Positions 27,401 through 36,191 of a stretch of DNA of 64,000 nucleotides are shown here, in pieces. The position numbers and the translations under genes are program-made. Origin of the DNA: Mycolicibacterium sp. CBMA 247 (GTDB lineage: Bacteria; Actinomycetota; Actinomycetes; Mycobacteriales; Mycobacteriaceae); the NCBI RefSeq assembly GCF_009729095.1, contig NZ_VTGX01000001.1:2108001-2172000 (forward strand), in the 5' to 3' direction. The notes beneath the pieces were generated by a model, which saw only the letters and a list, made by a program, of their open reading frames with translations, was not told the DNA's origin and made no database searches. Position 1 is the first letter of the stretch. Each line of letters opens with the position of its first letter.

Positions 27401-27430
27401 CCCCTTGCATGCAAGCTTGCATGCAAGGGG
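27401..27430. promoter_or_regulatory. Perfect 30-bp palindrome, operator of GntR-MFS operon
   Basis: Each strand reads CCCCTTGCATGCAAG followed by its exact reverse complement. Inside are two identical palindromic decamers, TTGCATGCAA, at 27405-27414 and 27417-27426, so it can hold two dimers side by side. It lies 15 bases before the chosen GntR start and would cover the promoter. Self-repression by the GntR protein is the natural reading. Confidence 0.75.
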
Positions 27431-27444
27431 TACAGTTGTCTCTC

Positions 27445-28092
27445 GTGGTCACGGACGAGAAATCGAGCAACAGCCAACGCGTCTACCGGATGACCAAGGA
27501 CCAGATCCTCTCCGGCGAGTTCCGAGGTGGACAGCTCCTCAGCGAGGTCGAGGTGGCGACCCAGCTCGGCGTGAGCCGCACGCCTGTCCACGAAGCATTT
27601 CTGCGCCTGGCCGCCGAGGACTTCCTGGATCTGGTGCCGCGGCGCGGCGCCGTCGTCGTCCCCGTGTCCGCCCAGGAAGCCACCGATCTGCTGGAGATGC
27701 GCCTGGCGCTGGAGACGGCCGCGGTGCGCCGACTGTGCCGGTCATCGGAATCCATCGACACGCTGTTCGGTGAACTGACCGAGTTGGTGGAGCGGCAGCG
27801 CCACGGCGCCGCGATCGGCGATGCCGACCAGTTCGCCGCCGCCGACGACGCCTTTCACCGCCGGATCGTGCAGGTCGCCGGGAATTCGATCGCCGGGCGT
27901 TTCTACGGATCGCTGAGCGATCGGCAGCGCCGCATGATGGCCGACGCCGCCCGCTCCGACTCCGCCCGGCTGACCGCGCTGATCGGCGAGCACGCCCAAC
28001 TCGCGGACGCCATCGGGCGGTGCGATGTGCAGGCCTTCGAGGCCGCACTGCTGGCACATCTGGAAGCGACCTACCGGGTGGTGCTGGCATGA
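27445..28092 (+). CDS. GntR/FadR family regulator
   Basis: 215-residue FadR-type GntR repressor. Winged helix in the first 75 residues: QRVYRMTKDQILSGEFRGGQLLSEVEVATQLGVSRTPVHEAFLRLAAEDFLDLVPRRGAVVVPV. The FCD all-helical effector domain follows: LLEMRLALETAAVRRL, ADDAFHRRIVQVAGN and IGEHAQLADAIGRCD, with metal-binding D and H residues. I chose GTG 27445 because the frame from 27409 would start inside the palindrome; TTG 27436 is another option. The stop overlaps the MFS gene start (ATGA). Confidence 0.88.
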   Translation: MVTDEKSSNSQRVYRMTKDQILSGEFRGGQLLSEVEVATQLGVSRTPVHEAFLRLAAEDFLDLVPRRGAVVVPVSAQEATDLLEMRLALETAAVRRLCRSSESIDTLFGELTELVERQRHGAAIGDADQFAAADDAFHRRIVQVAGNSIAGRFYGSLSDRQRRMMADAARSDSARLTALIGEHAQLADAIGRCDVQAFEAALLAHLEATYRVVLA

Positions 28093-29345
28093 CCGCTGTC
28101 GCAACGGATTTCACCGATGCACCGGATCAGCTCCGGCACCGCATGCAGCCCTGGCTCGCCGTCGCCATCGCAGTCTTCTGCATCGGTTGGGGCGGAAACC
28201 AATTCACCCCGCTGCTGATCGCCTATGCCCAGCACTCCGGCTACACCCGGGTGGATGTCGACATCCTGTTGGGCGCCTACGTGCTCGGCCTGATTCCCGG
28301 CCTGCTGATCGCCTCGACGCTGTCGGACCGACACGGTCGACGCAATGCGATGGCCGCCGGTGTCATCAGTTCGGCGCTGGGCAGTCTCGTCCTGGCGATC
28401 GGTGACGGCTGGGGCTTTTCGGCCCTGTTCGTCGGCCGATTGTTCAGCGGCGTGGCCGTCGGCATCGCCATGGCGGTGGGCTCGGCATGGATCGCCGAGC
28501 TGTCCAGACCACCCTTCGACGACGCCCCGTCCGGCGCCGGAGCGCGGCGCGCCTCGATCTGCCTGTCGCTGGGCTTCGGGGTGGGACCGCTATGCGCCGG
28601 ACTGCTCACCGTGTACGCCCCACTTCCGCTGGTGTTGACTTACCTGGTCCATGCGGCACTGTGTGTCCCCGTGCTGTGGGCGGTGTGGAACCGCACCGCC
28701 GAGACCCGCGGCCGGATGACCGACCGGGGGATCTTGGAAGGTCTCAAGGTGCCCGCGGCGGCACACCGGCGGTTCCTGCATGTCGTTGTTCCCATGGCGC
28801 CGTGGATCTTTGGCTCAGCCGCCATTGCTTACGCGGTCGTGCCGGCGCTGGTCGCCGACCAGCTCGGGTCGTGGGCCCTGCTCTACACCGTGGGCCTGAC
28901 CGTGCTGACGCTGGGCTGCGGCGTGCTGATCCAACCGGTCGCACGGCGCCTCGATGACGTATCCAGCTCCCGTGCCGTGGTGGTGTCGATGGCATTGATG
29001 GCACTGGGCATCTTCGCCGCGGTGGCCACCGCCGTCACCCACTCGGCGCTCATCGCCCCCCTGGTCGCGATGCTCCTCGGCAGCGCGTACGGCATCGCGA
29101 TCGTCTCGGGTCTCCTTGAGATCCAACGCATTGCCGCACCCGGTGAGCTGGCCGGCATCTCCGGTGTCTACTACTCGCTGGCCTACCTCGGGTTCCTACT
29201 GCCCGCGGCACTGGCCGCGCTCGCCCACTGGTTCAGCTACCCGGTCATGCTGACCGTGGTGGGGTTGTTGGCGATTGCGTGCACTGCAGTGTGCGCGTCA
29301 GGATGGGCCAAACATCTGGAGCCGCGCACGCCGGTTTCCGTGTGA
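28089..29345 (+). CDS. MFS transporter
   Basis: 418-residue major facilitator superfamily transporter with 12 predicted membrane segments. Signature loop between helices 2 and 3: ASTLSDRHGRRNAMAAG. Helix 4 region LFSGVAVGIAMAVGSAWIAELSRP. Overlaps the GntR gene by four bases, so its expression is probably set by that repressor and its ligand. Substrate unknown; it could be an efflux pump or an importer of a small acid. Confidence 0.9.
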   Translation: MTAVATDFTDAPDQLRHRMQPWLAVAIAVFCIGWGGNQFTPLLIAYAQHSGYTRVDVDILLGAYVLGLIPGLLIASTLSDRHGRRNAMAAGVISSALGSLVLAIGDGWGFSALFVGRLFSGVAVGIAMAVGSAWIAELSRPPFDDAPSGAGARRASICLSLGFGVGPLCAGLLTVYAPLPLVLTYLVHAALCVPVLWAVWNRTAETRGRMTDRGILEGLKVPAAAHRRFLHVVVPMAPWIFGSAAIAYAVVPALVADQLGSWALLYTVGLTVLTLGCGVLIQPVARRLDDVSSSRAVVVSMALMALGIFAAVATAVTHSALIAPLVAMLLGSAYGIAIVSGLLEIQRIAAPGELAGISGVYYSLAYLGFLLPAALAALAHWFSYPVMLTVVGLLAIACTAVCASGWAKHLEPRTPVSV

Positions 29346-29356
29346 GATACCCAGCG

Positions 29357-31015
29357 CTACAACTCAGCAACGCGCCCGTTGTCGACCAGCCACCTGCGGT
29401 CCAACCGAACGTTCTGCAGCATCCGGCGATCATGCGTCACCAGTAACAACGCACCGTCATAGGCCTCAAGCGCCTGCTCGAGCTGCTCGATGGCGGGCAG
29501 GTCCAGATGGTTCGTCGGCTCATCGAGAACCAGCACATTGGTGCCGCATGCCTGCAGCAACGCCAGGCCGGCACGGGTTCGCTCCCCCGGCGAGAGCTCG
29601 TCAACCGGGCGTTCGACGTGATCGGCGCGCAGCCCGAACTTCGCCAGCAGGGTTCGCACATCGGCGGTCGACCAGGCCGGCAGCCGCTGTTCGAAACGGT
29701 CGACGAGTCGCGCGGCACCGGTGAAATCGGCACGGGCCTGGTCGATCTCGCCGATGGCGACACTGGCGCCCAGACTGGCGCGGCCCTCATCGGGCTGCCG
29801 GCGCCCCAGCAGTAACCGCAGCAATGTCGACTTTCCTGCCCCGTTGGCACCGGTGATACCGATCCGCTCGCCGGCATCGACCTGCAGCGACACCGGGCCC
29901 AGCACGAAATCGCCTTGCCGCACAACGGCATTGTCGAGTGTCGCGACGACCGAGCTCGACCGTGGCGCGGCTCCGATGGTGAACTGCAGTGTCCATTCCT
30001 TGCGGGGTTCCTCGACTTCCTCGAGGCGGGCGATCCGGCTCTCCATCTGACGCACCTTCTGCGCCTGCTTCTCGCTGGACTCGGTGGCCGCGCGTCGGCG
30101 GATCTTGTCGTTGTCGGGAGCCTTGCGCATCGCGTTGCGGGTGCCCTGGCTCGACCACTCGCGCTGGGTGCGGGCGCGGGCCACCAGGTCGGCCTTCTTC
30201 TCGGCGAACTCCTCGTATTGTTCGCGTCGGTGCCGGCGACCGACCTCACGCTCTTCCAGATAGCTTTCGTACCCGCCGCCGAAAACGGTGGTGGTGTTCT
30301 GGGCCAGATCCAGTTCGAGCACGCCAGTCACGCTGCGGGCGAGGAACTCCCGATCGTGACTGACCAGCACCACACCACCACGAAGCTCCCTGACGAACTG
30401 CTCCAGCCGGGCGAGTCCGTCGAGATCGAGATCGTTGGTCGGCTCATCGAGCAGGACGATGTCGAACCGAGACAACAGCAATGCCGCCAACCCCACCCGC
30501 GCCGCCTGCCCACCTGACAACGCGGTCATCGGCGTCGACTCCGGTCGCACCGCATCGGTGTCGAGTCCGAGGTCGGCCAGCACTGCCGGCAGCCGTTCGT
30601 CGAGGTCGGCCGCGCCGGTAGCGAGCCAGTGATCAAGCGCAGCCGAGTAGGCAGCGGCCGGATCCGTGTCCGCGGGGCTTGGGTCTGCCAGTGCCGCGGC
30701 AGCTGCATCCATGGCCTGGGTGGCTTCGGCGCATCCCGTCCGTCGCGCGATATAGGCCGCGACTGTCTCCCCGGGTACGCGCTCGTGCTCCTGCGGCAGC
30801 CACCCGACGAAGGCGTCGGCCGGCGCGACGCTGACCATACCGTCGAGCGGCTCAAGATCCCCGGCCAGGATCCGCAGCAGTGTGCTCTTGCCTGCGCCAT
30901 TGACGCCGACAACCCCGATGACATCACCCGGCGCCACGGTCAGGTCGACCCCCTCGAAGAGGGTGCGATGGGCGAATCCGCCGGCCACATTCTTCGCGAC
31001 AAGCGTTGCGGTCAT
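29357..31015 (-). CDS. ABC-F family ATPase
   Basis: 552-residue soluble ABC-F protein with two ATPase domains and no membrane part; such proteins act on the ribosome in translation control or antibiotic protection. Domain 1: Walker A GVNGAGKST (about 38-46), signature LSGGQAARVGLAALLL, Walker B FDIVLLDEPTNDLDLDG. A charged linker (EEREVGRRHRREQYEEFAEKKADLVAR) separates the domains. Domain 2: GANGAGKST, LSPGERTRAGLALL, VLVLDEPTNHLDLPA. Resembles Rv1473-type rather than EttA proteins, but resistance is not shown. Confidence 0.9.
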   Translation of the reverse strand: MTATLVAKNVAGGFAHRTLFEGVDLTVAPGDVIGVVGVNGAGKSTLLRILAGDLEPLDGMVSVAPADAFVGWLPQEHERVPGETVAAYIARRTGCAEATQAMDAAAAALADPSPADTDPAAAYSAALDHWLATGAADLDERLPAVLADLGLDTDAVRPESTPMTALSGGQAARVGLAALLLSRFDIVLLDEPTNDLDLDGLARLEQFVRELRGGVVLVSHDREFLARSVTGVLELDLAQNTTTVFGGGYESYLEEREVGRRHRREQYEEFAEKKADLVARARTQREWSSQGTRNAMRKAPDNDKIRRRAATESSEKQAQKVRQMESRIARLEEVEEPRKEWTLQFTIGAAPRSSSVVATLDNAVVRQGDFVLGPVSLQVDAGERIGITGANGAGKSTLLRLLLGRRQPDEGRASLGASVAIGEIDQARADFTGAARLVDRFEQRLPAWSTADVRTLLAKFGLRADHVERPVDELSPGERTRAGLALLQACGTNVLVLDEPTNHLDLPAIEQLEQALEAYDGALLLVTHDRRMLQNVRLDRRWLVDNGRVAEL

Positions 31016-31049
31016 CGCTCTATCGTCGCATCACCGCGCGGGGCGGTTG

Positions 31050-31697
31050 TCAGCCGCGCAGATACGCCAGGACCGCGCGCACCCGGCGGTGCTGTTCGCC
31101 GTCCGCAGGCAGGCCCAGCTTGGCGAAGATGCTGCTGATGTGCTTCTCCACCGCGCCGGCACTGACGACCAGGGTGCGGGCGATATTCGCGTTGGACCGG
31201 CCTTCCGCCATCAGCGCGAGCACGTCCTGTTCACGGGCAGTCATCTGCCGCAGTGGGTCGTCGCGTCGGCGTCGGACCAGTAACTGGGCCACCACATCCG
31301 GGTCGAGCACGGTGCCGCCGGACGCCACCCGCTGCACCGCGTCGAGGAAATCCGCGACCGCTACGACCCGGTCCTTGAGGAGATACCCGATCGCGCCGGC
31401 CCCGTCGGCCAGCAGGTCGTCGGCGTAGGAGACCTCGACGTACTGGGACAGCACCAGAACCGGCGACCGGGACACCCGCCGCCGGGCTTCCACCGCGGCG
31501 CGCAGGCCCTCGTCGGTGTGCGAGGGCGGCATCCGGACGTCCACCACCGAGACGTCGGGCGTGTGCTGTTCGATCGCCTGCACCAGCGACGGGCCGTCGC
31601 CGACCGCGGCGACCACCTCATGGCCATTCTCGGTCAGCAACCGGATGAGGCCCTCCCGCAGCAGGACCGCATCATCGGCCACCACGACTCTCAACAC
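31050..31697 (-). CDS. Response regulator, NarL/LuxR family
   Basis: 215-residue response regulator of the second two-component system. Receiver: LRVVVADDAVLLREGLIRLL, phospho-acceptor D53 in DVSVVDVRMPPSHTDEG, and GYLLKDRV. LuxR HTH at about 150-205: MTAREQDVLALMAEGRSNANIARTLVVSAGAVEKHISSIFAKLGL. GTG start at 31697 lies inside the kinase gene (7-base overlap); the frame upstream belongs to the kinase region. Probably binds the dyad at 33052-33073. Confidence 0.93.
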   Translation of the reverse strand: MLRVVVADDAVLLREGLIRLLTENGHEVVAAVGDGPSLVQAIEQHTPDVSVVDVRMPPSHTDEGLRAAVEARRRVSRSPVLVLSQYVEVSYADDLLADGAGAIGYLLKDRVVAVADFLDAVQRVASGGTVLDPDVVAQLLVRRRRDDPLRQMTAREQDVLALMAEGRSNANIARTLVVSAGAVEKHISSIFAKLGLPADGEQHRRVRAVLAYLRG

Positions 31698-32995
31698 GAC
31701 AACAGCTCCACCCCGATCGTGGTCGGCCCGCCAGCAGGACTCACCACGCTCAGCGTGCCACCGCCGGCCCGCACCCGGTCGGCGAGGCCCGCCAGACCAT
31801 GCCCCTTGGCGACGTGGGCACCACCGTCCCCGTCGTCGACGATCTCGACGCGCACCCCGGCGGGCCCGTGCGCCACCGTGACCCAACAGTTCGCTGCGCC
31901 GCTGTGTTTGGCGACATTGGTCAGCGCCTCGGCGACCGCGAAGTAGGCGGTGGTCTCCACCGCCGCGTCGAGCCGGCCGGACGGCGTGCCCAGCTCGGGG
32001 TCGACCACCAGCTCGACCGGGACGGTGCACCGAATAGCCAGTGCGGCAAGTGCACTGGGTAGTCCGCGGTCGGTGAGTACCGGCGGGGCGATACCGCGGG
32101 AGAGCGCACGCAACTCGTTCAGCGTCTCCTGAGTCTGGCTGATCGCCTCGTCCAGGGTGTCGCGCAGCGGGCCCGGGTTGCCGTCCAGGTGCTGACGGGC
32201 GCGGCCCAGGTCCATCGCAAGGCGGATGAGTCGCTGTTGGGGTCCATCGTGAATATCGCGTTCCAGCCGGCGCAGGGCGGTCGCCTCGGCGGAGACGGCC
32301 GCTGCCTTCTGCTCCGTCAGCACGGTGATCGTCTGGCGCATCTCGGCCACACCGGTCAACAAGGCTCGACTGAAACCGGCCTTGAGCAAGGCGCACCCCC
32401 GCACCACGACCGGGAGGCTGACCAGGCAGACCAGGCCGATGGCGGTCTGAAAGGCGATCCGGGCGAAGGTACTGTCGCCGAGACCGATCAGCTGCGCGAG
32501 CGAGGTGTCGTCCGGGCCGCGCGGGATGCTCCAGTCCCACGCGAAGGCCAAGGTCCCGGCGATCGCCGACGCCCACCAGCTGACGACGATGCTGAACGTG
32601 ACCACCGCGATCGGGAAGCACAGGATGCCGTGCGCGAGATCGAGCCAGAACTGGCCCTGGGTGAGCGGGGTGAGGATCCGCTTCCAGACGCCCGCACCCG
32701 GTGGGGCCGCCCGGTAGACCGGGCGGCTGCGGGGCCGACGCAGCACGGCGGGAAAGCGCAGCCGCTCGACGTCGGCGAACAAGCGCGCGACGAACAGGGT
32801 GCCGACGATGATCAGCAGGCCGACAACGATGACCAGCGTGCCGAGCCCCGCCGACAATCCAGTTACCAGGACACTGAAACTCACTGTGGCGAGCGGGAAT
32901 CCGAGCAGTACGTACCCGGTGTCCACGCCGAGCTGTCGAAGGAAGCCGACTCGCTCGGGCTGTGCCACGGTCCTCAGCAAGGTGCCGTTGCTCAT
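31691..32995 (-). CDS. Sensor histidine kinase with N-terminal putative sensor domain
   Basis: 434-residue membrane kinase; ATG at 33013 six codons earlier is an alternative start. The N-terminal half has four hydrophobic segments in two pairs (about 30-70 and 120-200), like the putative-sensor domain of actinobacterial LuxR-type systems. HisKA_3 phosphoacceptor: ATALRRLERDIHDGPQQRLIRLAMDLGRARQ, His about 249. ATPase N box YFAVAEALTNVAKHSGAANC and G box GHGLAGLADRVRAGGG. Pairs with the response regulator gene that overlaps its end. Confidence 0.92.
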   Translation of the reverse strand: MSNGTLLRTVAQPERVGFLRQLGVDTGYVLLGFPLATVSFSVLVTGLSAGLGTLVIVVGLLIIVGTLFVARLFADVERLRFPAVLRRPRSRPVYRAAPPGAGVWKRILTPLTQGQFWLDLAHGILCFPIAVVTFSIVVSWWASAIAGTLAFAWDWSIPRGPDDTSLAQLIGLGDSTFARIAFQTAIGLVCLVSLPVVVRGCALLKAGFSRALLTGVAEMRQTITVLTEQKAAAVSAEATALRRLERDIHDGPQQRLIRLAMDLGRARQHLDGNPGPLRDTLDEAISQTQETLNELRALSRGIAPPVLTDRGLPSALAALAIRCTVPVELVVDPELGTPSGRLDAAVETTAYFAVAEALTNVAKHSGAANCWVTVAHGPAGVRVEIVDDGDGGAHVAKGHGLAGLADRVRAGGGTLSVVSPAGGPTTIGVELLSC

Positions 32996-33013
32996 GGGCT
33001 CGACGCTACGCAT

Positions 33014-33351
33014 CTGTCGGATTCACCCCCATCCGGCGCGCCTGCGTCTTCAGGGTAGGGCTGTCCCTACCCTTGCAAGTGACTGGCAGGACAGATGCGG
33101 TGCAGTTCGGGACCTCCGGTTTCAGACGCCAGACGCGTCGGTTCCGTCGATGATGTTGTTAGCTGGGCCCTGTGGCCAAGGTGCAGCATCCTGTCGCATT
33201 CTTTGCGTATCGCCACAAGAGCCTGCACGTTCGTCACAGTGCGCCGCGGGGATGTTGAGATCCGAAGGTAGGGATCCAAAGCTGATCGGGCGCGACGTGC
33301 TTCACCGCCCAAACTCCTCGTACTGGGGACGGCCCGGCTACCGTCGATCTG
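33014..33351. other. Divergent intergenic region
   Basis: 338 bases between the sensor kinase (minus) and the serine hydrolase (plus). It contains the 9-bp dyad at 33052-33073. Apart from that I see no gene; open frames here have no recognisable domain. Confidence 0.5.
33052..33073. promoter_or_regulatory. Perfect dyad upstream of the sensor kinase, likely response-regulator site
   Basis: AGGGTAGGG (33052-33060) and CCCTACCCT (33065-33073) with a CTGT centre, 39-57 bases upstream of the kinase start codons. Position and symmetry fit autoregulation by the LuxR-type response regulator. Confidence 0.65.
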
Positions 33352-34875
33352 GTGACAATGTCACGGACTCGCCTTGCCCGGCTCTGCGTCATCGGAACCG
33401 TCATGTTCACCCTCGCCACCGCCACGTCGTGCGGGCAGCCGGCGCGTCCACCGCAGGCCACCAACACTCCGGTAACGACTGCGCCGGTCCCCACCGCCCT
33501 GCCAACCACCTCGGCCGCCGTAGTTCCCGCCGGTGATTTCGCACCTGTCGCCCAGCTCATCAACGATGCGATTGCGGCCCCTCGGCTGCCTGGCGCGGTG
33601 GTCCAGGTCGGGCACGCCGGAAATATTGTCTTCCGTCAGGCTTTCGGCTCGCGCAAGCTGGCCGGCGAACCGGGGCTGGACGGAGCGCCCGCCCCCGCTG
33701 AGCCCATGACCGAGGACACGATCTTCGATCTGGCCTCGTTGACGAAGAGCCTCACGACGGCGACGGCCATCCTGCAGCTCTACGAACAAGGCAAGGTCAA
33801 GTTCGACGAACCCGTTCAGACGTACCTGCCCGACTTCAACCCGGCCAACGACCCCCGCCGCGCTCAGGTGACGATACGCATGTTGCTCACCCACACCTCG
33901 GGCATCGCTGGAGATCTGAGCCTGGACGGTCCGTGGGGGCTGGACAAGGCCGACAGAGCTGAAGGCATTCACCGTGCGCTCGGAGCGTGGGTGGTGTTCG
34001 GTCCCGGAGAACTCTTCCACTACTCCGACATCAACTTCATCATCCTCGGCGCGCTGCTTGAGAAAATCACCGGCGAACCCGAAGACGTTTACATTCAGAA
34101 CAACGTGTTCGCACCACTCGGCATGGGCGACACTCACTACCTTCCCGCAGCCAAAGCATGTGGCCCACACCAGATCCGGGGAACCGCGATCGCCCTCGAT
34201 CCGAGCGCATCCGAGGTGGGCAACTGTCCGCCAGGCACGTGGAGCACCGACCTCTTGGGGCGCGTCGCACCGACGGCGCTTGACGAAGACACTCCGGGCA
34301 TCAACCCCGACTACGGCCACCCGCTTCGCGGTACCGTGCACGACCCGACGGCACGCCGCATGGGTGGGGTGGCCGGGAGCGCCGGGGTGTTCTCGACGGT
34401 GCAGGACGTCGGCAGGTTTGCGCAGGCCCTGCTCGACCGCCTCGCCGGCCGCCCGAGCGCCTTTCCGCTGAGGCAGTCGACGCTGGAATTGATGACCACC
34501 CCACAGCAGCCCGGGCACAACGCTGCACAAGTCGAGGCGGCGAACAACGCCACCCGGGAGGCCCTCGAAAAGACCCCCAACACAACACATCCCCTGCTCG
34601 CTCCGCACTATCCGGCAATCAGTGGGCAAGACCTCCGCGGCTTCGGATGGGACATCGATACCGACCAGTCCCGACCACGGGGCATGATCTTTCCCGTCGG
34701 CAGCTTCGGGCACACCGGCTTCACCGGAGTGACGCTGTGGATCGACCCGGGGTCAGACACCTACGTGATCGTCCTCGCGAATGTGATCCATCAACGCGGC
34801 GGTCCTCCCATTGCGGGGCTGAGCGGCGAAGTGGCCACGGAAACAGCCCGGGCCCTACATCTGTATGGAAACTAG
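33352..34875 (+). CDS. Lipoprotein serine hydrolase of the beta-lactamase class C fold
   Basis: 507-residue secreted lipoprotein: signal peptide with lipobox ATSC at C27, a Pro/Thr-rich linker (about 30-60), then the beta-lactamase/esterase domain. Active-site motifs: SLTK (S129, K132), HYSDIN (Tyr about 224) and GHTGFTG near 455 in place of KTG. The family includes D-Ala-D-Ala-cleaving enzymes, esterases and mycobacterial Lpq/Lip proteins; exact substrate unknown. GTG at 33352 or ATG at 33358 can start it. An insertion rich in Pro/Asn around 260-320 is unusual for the fold. Confidence 0.9.
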   Translation: MTMSRTRLARLCVIGTVMFTLATATSCGQPARPPQATNTPVTTAPVPTALPTTSAAVVPAGDFAPVAQLINDAIAAPRLPGAVVQVGHAGNIVFRQAFGSRKLAGEPGLDGAPAPAEPMTEDTIFDLASLTKSLTTATAILQLYEQGKVKFDEPVQTYLPDFNPANDPRRAQVTIRMLLTHTSGIAGDLSLDGPWGLDKADRAEGIHRALGAWVVFGPGELFHYSDINFIILGALLEKITGEPEDVYIQNNVFAPLGMGDTHYLPAAKACGPHQIRGTAIALDPSASEVGNCPPGTWSTDLLGRVAPTALDEDTPGINPDYGHPLRGTVHDPTARRMGGVAGSAGVFSTVQDVGRFAQALLDRLAGRPSAFPLRQSTLELMTTPQQPGHNAAQVEAANNATREALEKTPNTTHPLLAPHYPAISGQDLRGFGWDIDTDQSRPRGMIFPVGSFGHTGFTGVTLWIDPGSDTYVIVLANVIHQRGGPPIAGLSGEVATETARALHLYGN

Positions 34876-34895
34876 CTCGCCTCGACACCTCATGT

Positions 34896-34932
34896 TAACG
34901 ACAATATGATGGCGTTAATATTCGTTAGGAGG
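34896..34932 (+). promoter_or_regulatory. AT-rich operator-like region and RBS of antitoxin gene
   Basis: An AT-rich stretch unlike the GC-rich surroundings, with imperfect symmetry: TAACGA-CA-ATAT and ATAT-TCGTTA. AGGAGG at 34927-34932 lies 9 bases before ATG 34942 and decides that start. Toxin-antitoxin operons are usually autorepressed at such sites. Confidence 0.5.
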
Positions 34933-34941
34933 TTGGGTGCC

Positions 34942-35526
34942 ATGCGGGCCAACTCCGAGCTGGACCAGCTGCTTCAGGACCTTTTCGATATCACGACCAC
35001 CGACTTTGTCGCCGCGTTGAAGACGCTTCCTGCGTTACGGCCGTGGGCCGCTGCCCTCACCGAGGACGAGGCTCGGCTGCTCGATGACGCCGACTTCACC
35101 GAGGACCGCGACGCGTTCCTTACGGCCGGAACGGAGATCGCGGGCCACGTGGCGCATCTCGCTGTCACCGCGTTGACGGCCGATGTGGTCGCCGCCGGAC
35201 TAGGGGTCAGCCCCTCGCGAGTGCGGCAGAAGCGGCTGGCACGCGAATTGTGGGCCATTCCCGACGGGCAGACCTGGCGCTTTCCGGTGCTGCAGTTCGA
35301 GACCGACGTCAACGGTGGCCCCACCCGGCAGATCCGTGGCCTCGATCGGGTGTTCAAGGCGCTGCCCGCGGACCTTCATCCCGTCGCTGTGGCCGGGTTC
35401 CTCCGCACCCCGCAGCTCGATCTTTTTCATGACCGGCCGATGACTCCGGTGGAGTGGCTGCGCGCTGGCGGTGACGTCGCCCTGGCCGTCGCCGCTGCCG
35501 CCAGCGCCGACTGGTACACGGCGTGA
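34942..35526 (+). CDS. Xre/MbcA/ParS-like antitoxin of RES toxin
   Basis: 194-residue protein upstream of a RES-domain toxin, in the place of the Xre/MbcA-type antitoxin. A helix-turn-helix is visible at about 100-125 (LTADVVAAGLGVSPSRVRQKRLARELWAIPDG), and the C-terminal part GLDRVFKALPADLHPVAVAGFLRTPQLDLFHDRPMTPVEWLRAGGDVALAVAAA resembles the toxin-binding domain of MbcA/ParS-like antitoxins. Longer than MbcA (about 110 residues). AGGAGG supports ATG 34942 over the upstream ATG at 34906. GTGA overlap with the toxin gene. Confidence 0.8.
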   Translation: MRANSELDQLLQDLFDITTTDFVAALKTLPALRPWAAALTEDEARLLDDADFTEDRDAFLTAGTEIAGHVAHLAVTALTADVVAAGLGVSPSRVRQKRLARELWAIPDGQTWRFPVLQFETDVNGGPTRQIRGLDRVFKALPADLHPVAVAGFLRTPQLDLFHDRPMTPVEWLRAGGDVALAVAAAASADWYTA

Positions 35527-36167
35527 CGGCCCGGCTCCCTGGACCACCCCCGGTAGCCGAGCTTCGCGCTATCGGTATCCGAGAAGACGAGTACCGAATC
35601 ATCACGACAGATGAGTTGTGGTGGCGTGTGCACCGCACCACCGGGAGTCATGTGTTGGCGTGGAGCGAGTTCCGGGAGCACGGTCCACACTTGCGGTTCG
35701 ACCCTCACCCGCCGCCAGCGCGGGATCACCCCGGGGTCGGTGTCTGGTACGGCGCCTCAGGGCCCACGCCGGCACTGGCGGAGGCGTTCCAAGTCGAGCG
35801 CACCATCGACCGCTTCCGGGGGAATCCCTACCTGACCGGGTTGCGGTTCACGCGTGAAGTACGGCTGCTCGACCTAGCCGCGGACGGCGCTGGCGCGTGG
35901 CCGACCCGAGCTGGAGGCACGTTCGCGATATCGACTGCGCCGCACTCGATTACGCAGCACTGGACCCGGCGAATCACTGCGGCTTTCCCCGATCTGGATG
36001 GGCTGCGCTACAACAGTCGGTTCGCCGGCGAACCCTGCGTTGCCCTGTTCGTGCCGGCGGCCTCGGCGATGCCGGCACGGCCAGTGCTAGCTCTTCCGCT
36101 GACCCATCCCGGGCTAGCACTTCGGATCGCCGGGGCTGCACAGCGTCTCGGCTACGTGGTGATCTGA
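35523..36167 (+). CDS. RES domain toxin
   Basis: 214-residue RES-family protein; members such as MbcT kill by degrading NAD+. The three name-giving residues are visible: Arg in ELWWRVHRTTGSH (R35/R38), Glu in GPTPALAEAFQVE (E87) and Ser in GLRYNSRFAGEPCVALF (S165), with GVWYGAS before the Glu. GTG start overlaps the antitoxin stop, the usual order antitoxin then toxin. By organisation it resembles Rv3188/Rv3189 or MbcAT of M. tuberculosis. Intact, so probably active unless bound by the antitoxin. Confidence 0.88.
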   Translation: MTARLPGPPPVAELRAIGIREDEYRIITTDELWWRVHRTTGSHVLAWSEFREHGPHLRFDPHPPPARDHPGVGVWYGASGPTPALAEAFQVERTIDRFRGNPYLTGLRFTREVRLLDLAADGAGAWPTRAGGTFAISTAPHSITQHWTRRITAAFPDLDGLRYNSRFAGEPCVALFVPAASAMPARPVLALPLTHPGLALRIAGAAQRLGYVVI

Positions 36168-36191
36168 GCGTGCTCGAGTTCATGCGGTGCA

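Noticed and set aside
27401..27430. The 30-bp palindrome as a phage attachment site or REP element
   Set aside because: It is unique in the window, lies in a promoter in front of a GntR gene and no integrase is nearby; an operator is simpler.
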